Source of the DNA: UKL13-2 sp040006575
GTDB taxonomy: Bacteria; Pseudomonadota; Gammaproteobacteria; Burkholderiales; Usitatibacteraceae
DNA length: 6,522 nt
NCBI GenBank assembly: GCA_040006575.1
Contig: JBDTWS010000195.1
Coordinates: 1 to 6,522 of the forward strand
Direction of reading: 5' to 3'
The translations under genes and the position numbers were made by a program. Positions 1 to 5,762 of the stretch are shown here, in pieces (the first letter of the stretch is position 1; every line of letters begins with the position of its first letter). A model generated the notes under the pieces. The model was not told the origin of the DNA. It saw only the letters and a list, made by a program, of their open reading frames with translations, and searched no databases.

Positions 1-1
1 T

Positions 2-145
2 GCTGTCCATTTCGCTCACGCTGATGTTCTCGTTCAGCATCATGTCGCTGGTGGAGAGTTTCAACCGGCTGGCGTAGTTGGGGCTTTGCGTGAACGTGAT
101 GCGCGTTTGCGAGAAGTACGGCTTGCAAAGACCGCCGCCTGGCAT
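2..145 (-). CDS. Partial unidentified protein, N-terminal part, running off the left edge
   Basis: A minus-strand frame is open from about position 286 to the left edge with no stop. From an ATG at 145 it gives 48 residues, beginning MPGGGLCKPYF and ending near NENISVSEMDS at the edge. I do not recognise it, and no domain, signal peptide or membrane segment is visible in this piece. Support for coding: third codon positions are mostly G or C, and first positions are purine-rich towards the left edge (roughly three quarters of the last 25 codons). The G/C periodicity continues from the edge to about 145, past the stop that ends the competing plus-strand reading at 77. The start is uncertain: no good Shine-Dalgarno precedes 145, and an in-frame ATG lies at 187. 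If real, it is divergent from the acetyltransferase at 186 with little room for promoters. The alternative is that it is a shadow of a plus-strand gene ending at 77. Confidence 0.4.
   Translation of the reverse strand, partial: MPGGGLCKPYFSQTRITFTQSPNYASRLKLSTSDMMLNENISVSEMDS
3..77 (+). CDS. Alternative reading: C-terminal end of a membrane-like protein
   Basis: The plus-strand frame from base 3 gives 24 residues, including LTLMFSFSIMSLVESFNRLA, before a TAG at 75-77. It is hydrophobic like a final transmembrane helix, and nearly all of its third positions are G or C. It shares its third-position phase with the minus-strand frame covering the same bases, so the two cannot both be judged real from base composition. 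First codon positions contain few G, which is weak for a gene although expected for Leu/Phe/Ser/Met-rich helices. The periodicity runs on past this stop. I therefore rank it below the minus-strand reading. Confidence 0.2.
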   Translation: MSISLTLMFSFSIMSLVESFNRLA

Positions 146-185
146 TTCAATACCAGTTTCACGACGGAATCGAGCTGCTCGAACC

Positions 186-674
186 ATGCCTGCCATGCAC
201 ACCACCGCATACAACATCCGGCGCGCCCTTGAAAGCAATGCACCGGCCCTGACCGCCATCGCTTTCAATTCCAAGCGCCTCTGGGGTTATGCCGACGCGC
301 AAATGGAAACATGGCGTGCTGATCTCAGGATCGACGCGGCAATGATTGCCGAACACACGGCCTACCTGCTTGAGCATGAAGGTGTCATCGCAGGTTTTTA
401 CCTGTTGGTCCGCTCCGATGCCTGCTGGTCACTCGATCACCTGTGGGTGTTGCCCGAAATGGGACGGCGCGGCTACGGCAGCGCGCTGCTGGCGCATGCC
501 AGCGCAACGGCACGCGATGCCGGCGCGTCCGCCATTCACATTGATGCCGATCCCAATGCCGAAGCGTTTTACCTGCATTGCGGCGCGCAGCGTGTTGGCG
601 TGGTTGCGGCACCGATTACCGGCGACCCCGGGCGCATGCGCCTGCAACTGATTCTTCCATTGCCGGCCGCCTGA
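186..674 (+). CDS. GNAT family N-acetyltransferase
   Basis: This 162-residue protein has the length and layout of a single-domain GNAT enzyme, which transfers the acetyl group of acetyl-CoA to an amine. The start of the fold is at residues 10-50, including SKRLWGY. Motif A covers about 82-108 (LDHLWVLPEMGRRGYGSALL); its RRGYGS at 94-99 is the Q/RxxGxG/A loop that binds the CoA pyrophosphate. Motif B is NAEAFYLHCGAQRVG (124-138). The substrate cannot be told from sequence. I chose the ATG at 186 because the fold begins a few residues later and the frame further upstream (to a TTG at 78) is proline/arginine-rich and overlaps another probable gene. An ATG at 195 is equally possible, and neither has a strong ribosome binding site. 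The transporter starts 123 bp downstream on the same strand; co-transcription is possible but not indicated. Confidence 0.85.
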   Translation: MPAMHTTAYNIRRALESNAPALTAIAFNSKRLWGYADAQMETWRADLRIDAAMIAEHTAYLLEHEGVIAGFYLLVRSDACWSLDHLWVLPEMGRRGYGSALLAHASATARDAGASAIHIDADPNAEAFYLHCGAQRVGVVAAPITGDPGRMRLQLILPLPAA

Positions 675-683
675 CCGGCTTTG
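662..683 (+). terminator. Weak stem-loop overlapping the acetyltransferase stop codon
   Basis: GCCGG at 662-666 pairs with CCGGC at 675-679 across an 8-nt loop that contains the end of the stop codon. TTTG follows, so the T tract is only three bases. The short stem and poor T tract make it a marginal intrinsic terminator. Confidence 0.25.
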
Positions 684-712
684 TTGCAGTGACCGCCCGC
701 GCCCGTTAAGCT
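684..712 (+). promoter_or_regulatory. Possible sigma-70 promoter for the OPT transporter
   Basis: TTGCAG (684-689) and TAAGCT (707-712) are separated by 17 bp in the gap before the transporter gene. The -35 matches the consensus at four of six positions and the -10 at three of six. Closer to the gene, the perfect 10-bp palindrome CGTTGCAACG (761-770) and the adjoining GTTAAC could be an operator. The assignment rests on position and spacing only. Confidence 0.2.
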
Positions 713-797
713 GCGCGTGTTGCCGGCCGGGCGTTCCCACCAGGATGCGCGATGGCGCTGCGTTGCAACGTTAACTCATAACGGAGAATTAACAGAC

Positions 798-3026
798 ATG
801 GCCAGCCTGCCTACCAGTACGCCTGAACCCTTTGTGCCCGCCGGCACGCATATGGCCGAATTCACCGTACGCGCCGTGGTGCTGGGCATCTTGCTCGGCA
901 TGGTATTCGGTGCTTCATCGCTGTACCTGGTGTTGAAGGTCGGCCTCACGGTCAGCGCCTCGATTCCGGTTGCGGTGATCGCCATCACGCTGTTCCGCCT
1001 GTTGTCGAAAGCGGGTGGGCGCGATTCCACGATTCTTGAAAACAATATCGTGCAGACCGCCGGGTCCGCCGGTGAGTCGATCGCTTTCGGCCTGGGCGTG
1101 ACGATGCCTGCGATCCTGATCCTCGGTTTCGACCTCGAGATTGCGCGCGTCATGCTGGTCGGCGTGCTGGGCGGGCTGCTCGGCATCCTGATGATGATTC
1201 CGCTGCGGCGCACGCTGATCGTTACGCAGCATCACAAGCTGAAATATCCCGAAGGCACGGCTTGCGCGGAAGTATTGAAGGCGGCGGAATTGTCCAAGGG
1301 AAAAGCAGTGGACAGCGACCAGAACGCCAGCCGCGCGGGTGTGATTTTCGCGGGCTTCGGTATTGGCCTGCTGTACAAGGCGGTGAACGTCGCGTTCAAA
1401 GGCTGGAAGGATGTGCCGGACACGCAATTCGGTCCGCCCCTGAAAGGCGGCTCAGTCGGCTGCGAAATCTCCCCGGAGTTGCTGGGGGTGGGCTACATCA
1501 TCGGGCCACGCATCGCATCCCTCATGTGTGCAGGCGGCGTGATGGCGTACCTGCTGCTGATCCCGATCATCAAGTTTTTCGGTGACGCACTATCGACGCC
1601 GCTGGCGCCCGGCGTCAAGCTGATCCACGACATGAGCCCCAATGAAATCCGCAGTGCCTACGTGCTCTACATCGGCGCAGGGGCGGTGGCGGCGGGCGGC
1701 ATCGTCAGCCTGGTGAAAGCCTTGCCCACCATCTGGCACAGCCTCAAGGAAGGCCTGCAGAGTTTTCGCGGCACGTCATCGACGGAAGGCACCAAGCGGA
1801 CTGACCAGGACATCCCCATGAAGTGGGTGCTGGTGGGCGCACTGGCAATCGTGATCGTGATCATGCTGTCCTCGCCGCTGCACATGAATCTCATGGGCGC
1901 GATCATGATCCTGGTGTTCGGTTTCCTGTTCTCTACCGTGTCGTCGCAACTGACGGGTGAAATTGGTTCTTCCAGCAATCCCATTTCCGGCATGACCGTC
2001 GCGACACTGCTGTTCACCTGCCTTATCTTCTTGTTAGTAGGCTGGACTGGCGGCCCCTATTACGTGACGGCGCTGTCGGTAGGCGCCATCGTCTGCATCG
2101 CGTCCAGCAATGCGGGCACGACTTCGCAGGATCTGAAGACCGGCTTCCTCATCGGCGCGACACCGAAGTTGCAGCAGTACGCCATCCTGTGTGGCGCGCT
2201 GGCCTCGGCCGTGTTGCTCGGACCTATTTTGCTGAAGCTCAACGACGCCGCCACCGTGTACGTGCCCGCGGCGCAGGTGGCGCCCGGCCTGCACACCAAC
2301 GCGGCCGCGCTGACCGAAACCGCCACGCTGCAAGGCCCGCAGGCGGCGCAGGATGGAAAGTCGTATCGCGTCTGGCACAAGACCGATCTCGCCGGCGGAC
2401 CTGCCGGAAAATACCTGGTCGATGACGCCGGCAATGCGGCGTACCTGGTCGACCCGGGCATCAACGGCACCCACAACAAGCGCCCCGACGGCAGCGAAGT
2501 GCGCAAGTACGATGCGCCGAAAGCGGTGCTGATGTCATACATCATCAAGGGCATCCTCGACCAGCAACTGCCGTGGGCGCTGGTGATGTTCGGCGTGATG
2601 ATCGCGCTGATTCTTGAAATGGCCGGCGTGTCTTCGTTGCCGTTTGCGGTGGGCGTGTACCTGCCGATCTCCTCGTCGCTGCCGATCTTTGTCGGCGGGG
2701 CAGTGCGCTGGGTAGTTGATCGCCGCCGCAACAAGCAACCGGAATACGCGAACGCCAGCGAAGAAGACAAGCTCGCAGCCGCCGATCGCAGTCCCGGTGT
2801 GTTGCTTGCCTCGGGCTATATTGCGGGCGGTGCGCTGGCGGGAATCATCATCGCCTTCACGGCGGGCGTACTGACCGATTTCGACAAGTCGATCACCGAC
2901 TGGTCGACGGCCAGCAATCCGTTCTTCGAGGGACCCAATGCGGACTGGCTGTCGCTGTTGCCGTATGCACTGTTGATCGTGGCGCTGTACTGGATCGGCA
3001 GGGAGAAAGCGAAGGCGGCGCGATAG
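798..3026 (+). CDS. OPT family oligopeptide transporter
   Basis: This 742-residue inner-membrane protein belongs to the OPT (oligopeptide transporter) family, which takes up small peptides or peptide-like metal chelates, probably with protons. Family hallmarks are ENNIVQTAGSAGESIAFGLG (81-100), KYPEGTACAEVL (149-160), GVGYIIGPRIASLM (230-243), SSSNPISGMTVATLL (391-405) and the highly conserved SSNAGTTSQDLKTGFLIGAT (436-455). Hydrophobic helices are spread over the whole length, including 24-70, 98-140, 342-380, 402-435, 462-480, 592-640 and 668-692, with a final helix at 716-733. A hydrophilic stretch at 485-574 separates two blocks and leads into YDAPKAVLMSYIIKGIL; I recall similar loops in bacterial members, so it need not be an insertion. 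The ATG at 798 is preceded by GGAGAA (783-788). An in-frame upstream TTG at 717 is rejected because the added residues are not family-like. The actual substrate is not determinable here. Confidence 0.95.
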   Translation: MASLPTSTPEPFVPAGTHMAEFTVRAVVLGILLGMVFGASSLYLVLKVGLTVSASIPVAVIAITLFRLLSKAGGRDSTILENNIVQTAGSAGESIAFGLGVTMPAILILGFDLEIARVMLVGVLGGLLGILMMIPLRRTLIVTQHHKLKYPEGTACAEVLKAAELSKGKAVDSDQNASRAGVIFAGFGIGLLYKAVNVAFKGWKDVPDTQFGPPLKGGSVGCEISPELLGVGYIIGPRIASLMCAGGVMAYLLLIPIIKFFGDALSTPLAPGVKLIHDMSPNEIRSAYVLYIGAGAVAAGGIVSLVKALPTIWHSLKEGLQSFRGTSSTEGTKRTDQDIPMKWVLVGALAIVIVIMLSSPLHMNLMGAIMILVFGFLFSTVSSQLTGEIGSSSNPISGMTVATLLFTCLIFLLVGWTGGPYYVTALSVGAIVCIASSNAGTTSQDLKTGFLIGATPKLQQYAILCGALASAVLLGPILLKLNDAATVYVPAAQVAPGLHTNAAALTETATLQGPQAAQDGKSYRVWHKTDLAGGPAGKYLVDDAGNAAYLVDPGINGTHNKRPDGSEVRKYDAPKAVLMSYIIKGILDQQLPWALVMFGVMIALILEMAGVSSLPFAVGVYLPISSSLPIFVGGAVRWVVDRRRNKQPEYANASEEDKLAAADRSPGVLLASGYIAGGALAGIIIAFTAGVLTDFDKSITDWSTASNPFFEGPNADWLSLLPYALLIVALYWIGREKAKAAR

Positions 3027-3049
3027 CGCGATCGCGCGGTCGCGCGGTC
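3024..3049. repeat. GC-rich short tandem/palindromic repeat at the end of the OPT gene
   Basis: From the stop codon onward the DNA reads as three 8-bp units, TAGCGCGA then TCGCGCGG twice, followed by TC. GCGCGATCGCGC (3026-3037) is a perfect 12-bp palindrome. There is no T tract, so it is not an intrinsic terminator by itself. It may fold in the mRNA 3' end, or be simple slippage-derived sequence. Confidence 0.6.
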
Positions 3050-3090
3050 TTGCAAAAGCGTGAAGTACAGCATCGGCGGGCATCGTAGGT

Positions 3091-3197
3091 CATTTCAGGC
3101 CTGGAAGCCGCGCCCATGCTGGAGTTCATGTCTGCAATGCAGGCTATGAAGCAGAAAAACACCGCGCGTTGGCGACAAACAAGTGCAGCCTGAAATG
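3091..3197. repeat. 10-bp inverted repeat flanking the small ORF
   Basis: CATTTCAGGC (3091-3100) is the exact reverse complement of GCCTGAAATG (3188-3197). In RNA the two arms could close an 87-nt internal region that holds the small ORF's ribosome binding site and nearly all of its codons; the right arm covers the stop codon. Such a pairing next to a terminator is also what a structured non-coding RNA would show. Confidence 0.5.
3116..3193 (+). CDS. Possible small protein of 25 residues
   Basis: The ATG at 3116 is preceded by GGAAG (3103-3107) at an 8-nt spacing, a reasonable Shine-Dalgarno sequence. The frame encodes 25 residues, starting MLEFMSAMQAMKQKNTARW and ending in SAA, and stops at 3191-3193, twelve bases before a strong terminator stem. 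The first part is methionine-rich and amphipathic; the second is basic. It matches no family I know. The frame is open only back to 3089, so this is not the end of a longer intact gene. It could be a genuine small protein, a decayed gene remnant, or chance within the OPT 3' untranslated region. Confidence 0.25.
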   Translation: MLEFMSAMQAMKQKNTARWRQTSAA

Positions 3198-3204
3198 CGC
3201 CAAA

Positions 3205-3242
3205 AAAAATCCCGGAATCTCTCAGTGAGTTCCGGGATTTTT
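3205..3242 (+). terminator. Strong intrinsic terminator, probably bidirectional
   Basis: AAAAATCCCGGAA (3205-3217) pairs perfectly with TTCCGGGATTTTT (3230-3242). Within the 12-nt loop, CTC (3219-3221) can pair with GAG (3227-3229). The run of A on the left (3202-3209) and T on the right gives a U tract in either direction. On the plus strand it would end the OPT transcript, and the small ORF if real. On the minus strand it would end the convergent DUF3606 transcript. Confidence 0.85.
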
Positions 3243-3252
3243 GTTTGTAGGG

Positions 3253-3386
3253 TCCTGCGGTATGGCCCCGATGATCAGGTAAATTTTGGTCCGCTTCCAG
3301 CCGCTTCAGGTTCGTTCGCGAGGAACGATCACAACAGTGGCGTTACAGTTGCCGGCCTGGGTTGCCAAATGTTCGGTACCGCAGGA
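3253..3386. other. Gene-free convergent intergenic stretch with an inverted repeat and hairpin
   Basis: The DNA between the terminator and the DUF3606 stop codon shows no convincing gene. TCCTGCGGTA (3253-3262) and its exact reverse complement TACCGCAGGA (3377-3386) bracket it. Inside lies a small perfect hairpin, TCGTTC-GCGAG-GAACGA (3312-3328). On the minus strand this would be the 3' untranslated region of the DUF3606 mRNA. The plus-strand open frame here (3183-3428) runs straight through the terminator and has no gene-like product. Confidence 0.5.
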
Positions 3387-3429
3387 AATTCTTCATGCGC
3401 CGTAAAAACTTCACCGGCGCAGCAATAGA

Positions 3430-3735
3430 TCAATCGTTCATGCGCAGTGTCTCGAGTCCGCACAGGCTGGGTGAACACAACCAGTCGAAAATCGGCTGCC
3501 GGACTTTCTTTTCGGCCTTTGGCTTTTGCGCGGGCGCCGCTGCTTTCACAACAGGGGCTTGCGGGCCGCAGAAAAAATACTGGCGCACATCCGCCACGCG
3601 ATCACCCACTGCATCGATCGCATCTTCAATCATGTCTTCCGACTTGCCCAGTTTCATCGCCCAGTAACCGATTTGCCAATCGCTGGCGATGCGGTCTTTG
3701 TCGATGAGGCCCCGCTGATTGGATCGGTGTTCCAT
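3430..3735 (-). CDS. DUF3606 domain protein
   Basis: This is a 101-residue probable cytoplasmic protein. Residues about 9-54 match the DUF3606 pattern I know: an I-D/N-x-D/E opening (here IDKDRIASDW), then YWAMKLGKSEDMIEDAI and a closing AVG..V..VRQYF segment. The function of this small helical domain is not established. The start at 3735 is set by GGGAG (3746-3742) six bases upstream; an upstream in-frame ATG at 3777 would lie beyond that site. After the domain comes an Ala/Pro/Lys linker (59-78) and a tail (79-101) with two cysteines (C87, C92), longer than a minimal DUF3606 protein; C56 lies just before the linker. It is convergent with the OPT transporter and divergent from the glutaredoxin gene, so probably its own transcription unit. 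Confidence 0.8.
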   Translation of the reverse strand: MEHRSNQRGLIDKDRIASDWQIGYWAMKLGKSEDMIEDAIDAVGDRVADVRQYFFCGPQAPVVKAAAPAQKPKAEKKVRQPIFDWLCSPSLCGLETLRMND

Positions 3736-3741
3736 GACTTT

Positions 3742-3746
3742 CTCCC
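3742..3746 (-). promoter_or_regulatory. Shine-Dalgarno site fixing the DUF3606 start
   Basis: Read on the minus strand, GGGAG followed by AAAGTC precedes ATG at 3735. The six-base spacing is near ideal and rules in this start over the ATG at 3777. Confidence 0.7.
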
Positions 3747-3781
3747 GGAGGTGAATTTGATGACGCCAATGTATCAAGCCG

Positions 3782-3814
3782 AAAAAAAACCGCCTGTCAG
3801 CGCCAGGCGGTTTT
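3782..3814 (-). terminator. Terminator-like stem-loop between divergent genes
   Basis: AAAACCGCCTG (3786-3796) pairs perfectly with CAGGCGGTTTT (3804-3814) around a 7-nt loop. Eight A residues (3782-3789) on the left give a good U tract on the minus strand; the plus-strand T tract is only four bases. It lies 46 bp upstream of the DUF3606 start and 40 bp upstream of the glutaredoxin start, so no annotated gene ends at it. It may block antisense readthrough, act in a 5' leader, or mark a former gene end. Confidence 0.65.
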
Positions 3815-3854
3815 GAGGGGGAGGCCGTGTCCTACACGTTCTGGCATCGCTACA

Positions 3855-4418
3855 ATGGCGGCTTCTTCCTCAATACCGCCCACCAACGTGATAACCAGTT
3901 GCCCCAAATGTGGCTATGACCGCAAGCCCACCGACGAAGCGCCATCATGGCAATGCCCCGCCTGCAAAGTGGCGTACAGCAAGGTGGGCAGCGTGCTGCC
4001 GGAACGGGTGGCGCCCGAAAACCACGAAGCTGGCGACACCAGTAAGCGTCCCTCATCGCAATGGATGGTGACTATTGGGCTCGCCGTGATGCTGGTGCTG
4101 GCCGCGCAATGGAAATATGGCGCGCGACACAGGCATCGGGACCCCGTGCGTGTGGCATCCGTGCAGGCGACGGGTCAGCCTGAAATTACTTTCTACAGCG
4201 CTTCATGGTGCGGCTACTGCAATGCGACGCGCGAATTCTTCAAGGACAACAACATCCATTTCACCGAACTTGATATCGAAAAAACGTCGGCGGGCGCTGA
4301 GGGTTATGCCAAGCTGGGCGGGAATGGGGTGCCGCTGATAGTGATCGGCGACGATACTATCCACGGGTTCGATGAACCGGGGTTACGGCGCGTCCTCAAG
4401 CCCTGGATGCGCAGCTAG
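3855..4418 (+). CDS. Membrane-anchored zinc-ribbon/glutaredoxin protein
   Basis: This 187-residue protein has three parts. Residues 16-37 form a zinc ribbon: two CPxC knuckles, CPKC (16-19) and CPAC (34-37), 14 residues apart. After a charged linker (41-69) there is one hydrophobic segment (about 70-86, WMVTIGLAVMLVLAA), then the basic stretch KYGARHRHRDPVR. Residues 109-184 are a glutaredoxin-like thioredoxin fold, starting EITFYSASWCGYC with the redox pair C119/C122 (CGYC), then GNGVPLIVIGDDTIHGFD with the expected cis-proline at P160. The family reduces disulfides or glutathione mixed disulfides; the target here is unknown. Basic residues after the helix argue that the redox domain faces the cytoplasm, but this is not decisive. 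The ATG at 3855 has no clear Shine-Dalgarno. A TTG at 3813 in the same frame would overlap the upstream stem-loop and is unlikely. Confidence 0.87.
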   Translation: MAASSSIPPTNVITSCPKCGYDRKPTDEAPSWQCPACKVAYSKVGSVLPERVAPENHEAGDTSKRPSSQWMVTIGLAVMLVLAAQWKYGARHRHRDPVRVASVQATGQPEITFYSASWCGYCNATREFFKDNNIHFTELDIEKTSAGAEGYAKLGGNGVPLIVIGDDTIHGFDEPGLRRVLKPWMRS

Positions 4419-4893
4419 CGCATATCGTCGCTGTCGTACCGCAAAACTATTTGCGGTTGTCTGCCCTCGAAATACCGGCAGGCGCAGATTGTTCAACCGT
4501 GTGCGCACGTGTCATCGCATGCTGCTCAACATGGGTAGCGTGAATCGCAACAAAAATCCTGCGAGTTGCAAATTGTTCGACGAGCGTTGAGCTACGTCGA
4601 TGCATGTGCGCCGGCGCGCGCCGAAAATCCCGGCCCCTGAAGATACCGGCAGTCGCGAATTCCACGACGATCCAGATGACACTTTAGTCACATCGCACGC
4701 CTCGATACACTTCGCGCGCTGTTACGTTGTACCTGTCTGTCCACGCGCCTCAAATTCCGCGATGGGAATATGGAATTGCAATCCGGCTTCAGCTACCTGA
4801 TTTTCGTGGCACGCACGACGCACGCTGTGCGCGCCGCGCGCTCACCGCATTCGTGGCGAGCGATGCAAACGTCACCTGACACCGGCGCGGCCC
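4419..4893. other. 475-bp stretch without a convincing gene
   Basis: Short open frames on both strands (4372-4590 +, 4600-4800 +, 4447-4665 -) give arginine-rich or low-quality products, lack ribosome binding sites and match nothing I know. Visible elements are a perfect 8-bp stem-loop (4438-4457), an imperfect direct repeat centred on ATACCGGCAG (4472-4481 and 4643-4652), an ATTGCAAT palindrome (4775-4782), and a GC-rich tract before the next gene. The promoter of the hydroxylase gene should lie here, but I see no good -35/-10 pair. Confidence 0.5.
4438..4457 (+). terminator. Stem-loop 20 bp after the glutaredoxin stop
   Basis: ACCGCAAA (4438-4445) pairs perfectly with TTTGCGGT (4450-4457) over a four-base loop ACTA. 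Its position suits the end of the glutaredoxin transcript. However, the sequence that follows (TGTCTGCC) has no T run, so an intrinsic terminator is doubtful. It may simply protect the 3' end of the mRNA or be a protein-binding inverted repeat. Confidence 0.35.
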
Positions 4894-5727
4894 ATGACTG
4901 AGATGATGAAATCCATCGTCTCCGAGCTGGGGCTGCTCTCCTTCATTTTCGCCGTCGGCCTCACGCTCGAAAACAATTTCCGCCGCAAAGTCATCGAAGG
5001 CAGCGACCTTGGGCTTAACCTGGCGGCGATGATCATGGGCTCACTGGTGATCGCGTTCGTGATTTCTCCGCTTGTATTGCGGATCACCCCGCTGGTGACG
5101 GCCTACGCGCCGTGGCGGAAATTGAGCATTACGCCGGACAGCCTGTTGTGGCCGCTGTTCCTTGCATGCGCGTTCGTGCTGAATGATTTCCTCTACTACT
5201 GGCTGCATCGGGCGCTGCATTATTTCGACTGGCTATGGTCGCTGCATTCGTTTCATCACGCCGACGTCGGCATCAACGTCACCACCGGCGCACGCGTACA
5301 ACTAGTTGAGGAATTCCTGCGCCAGTTCCTGGTGGCGCTGCCGGTGGGGCTGATCGTCGATTTCTCCACCATCCCCGTCGCACTGGCGATGACGGTCGGC
5401 ATTTTCATGTACCTGCAACACATGGACCTGCCGCTGTCGTGGGGACGATTCAGCAAGGTGCTGATCAGCCCGCATTACCATCGCATCCATCATTCCGTGG
5501 AAATGAAGCACCGCGACAAGAATTTTGCGGCGCTCATGCCGCTGTGGGACATCCTGTTCGGCACGCATTACCAGCCCGCGCAGGACGAATATCCGGCGAC
5601 CGGCATCAGCGAGGACTATATGCATCGCTCGCGGTTTATCGATATGTTTGTGCCATGTTCCGACGCGCGCAGGTCGAAGCGCGAGCAGCAAGAGCGCACT
5701 TCCGGGATGGCGCCGCAGCGCAACTGA
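4894..5727 (+). CDS. Fatty acid hydroxylase/sterol desaturase family membrane protein
   Basis: This 277-residue integral membrane protein belongs to the fatty acid hydroxylase superfamily (PF04116-like), whose members use a histidine-bound di-iron centre and O2 to hydroxylate or desaturate lipid chains or sterols. The three histidine boxes are intact: HRALH (105-109), HSFHH (118-122) and HYHRIHH (194-200). Further candidate ligands are H176, in MYLQHMDLP, and H225. Hydrophobic segments at about 12-24, 41-63, 84-103 and 143-172 place the boxes on the cytoplasmic face. The last 25 residues are a charged tail. The substrate cannot be named: bacterial relatives act on varied lipids. The start is uncertain among ATGs at 4894, 4903 and 4906, and none has a strong ribosome binding site. 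The gene stands alone, with long gaps on both sides. Confidence 0.93.
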   Translation: MTEMMKSIVSELGLLSFIFAVGLTLENNFRRKVIEGSDLGLNLAAMIMGSLVIAFVISPLVLRITPLVTAYAPWRKLSITPDSLLWPLFLACAFVLNDFLYYWLHRALHYFDWLWSLHSFHHADVGINVTTGARVQLVEEFLRQFLVALPVGLIVDFSTIPVALAMTVGIFMYLQHMDLPLSWGRFSKVLISPHYHRIHHSVEMKHRDKNFAALMPLWDILFGTHYQPAQDEYPATGISEDYMHRSRFIDMFVPCSDARRSKREQQERTSGMAPQRN

Positions 5728-5762
5728 ACATCCAGGACCCGCGATGACGGCAGCGGCAATTC

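Noticed and set aside
78..185. N-terminal extension of the acetyltransferase from a TTG at 78
   Set aside because: The extra 36 residues are Arg/Pro-rich, precede the start of the GNAT fold and overlap a better minus-strand frame.
2060..2770. Long minus-strand ORF (236 residues) inside the OPT gene
   Set aside because: It lies fully antisense to a well-supported conserved transporter; long antisense frames are common in GC-rich genes.
3183..3428. 81-residue plus-strand ORF after the OPT gene
   Set aside because: It reads through both arms of a strong terminator, starts without a ribosome binding site and has no family-like features.
3827..3919. 30-codon leader ORF (GTG start) overlapping the glutaredoxin start
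   Set aside because: A purine-rich GGGGGAGG lies just upstream but only two bases from the GTG, too close to serve it. The third-position signal is slightly better than in the overlapping gene over this short stretch, but not enough to support a separate peptide.
4447..4665. Minus-strand 72-residue ORF with repeated VEQ segments
   Set aside because: The VEQ repeats reflect short chance repeats in the DNA. There is no ribosome binding site, and the composition is not gene-like.
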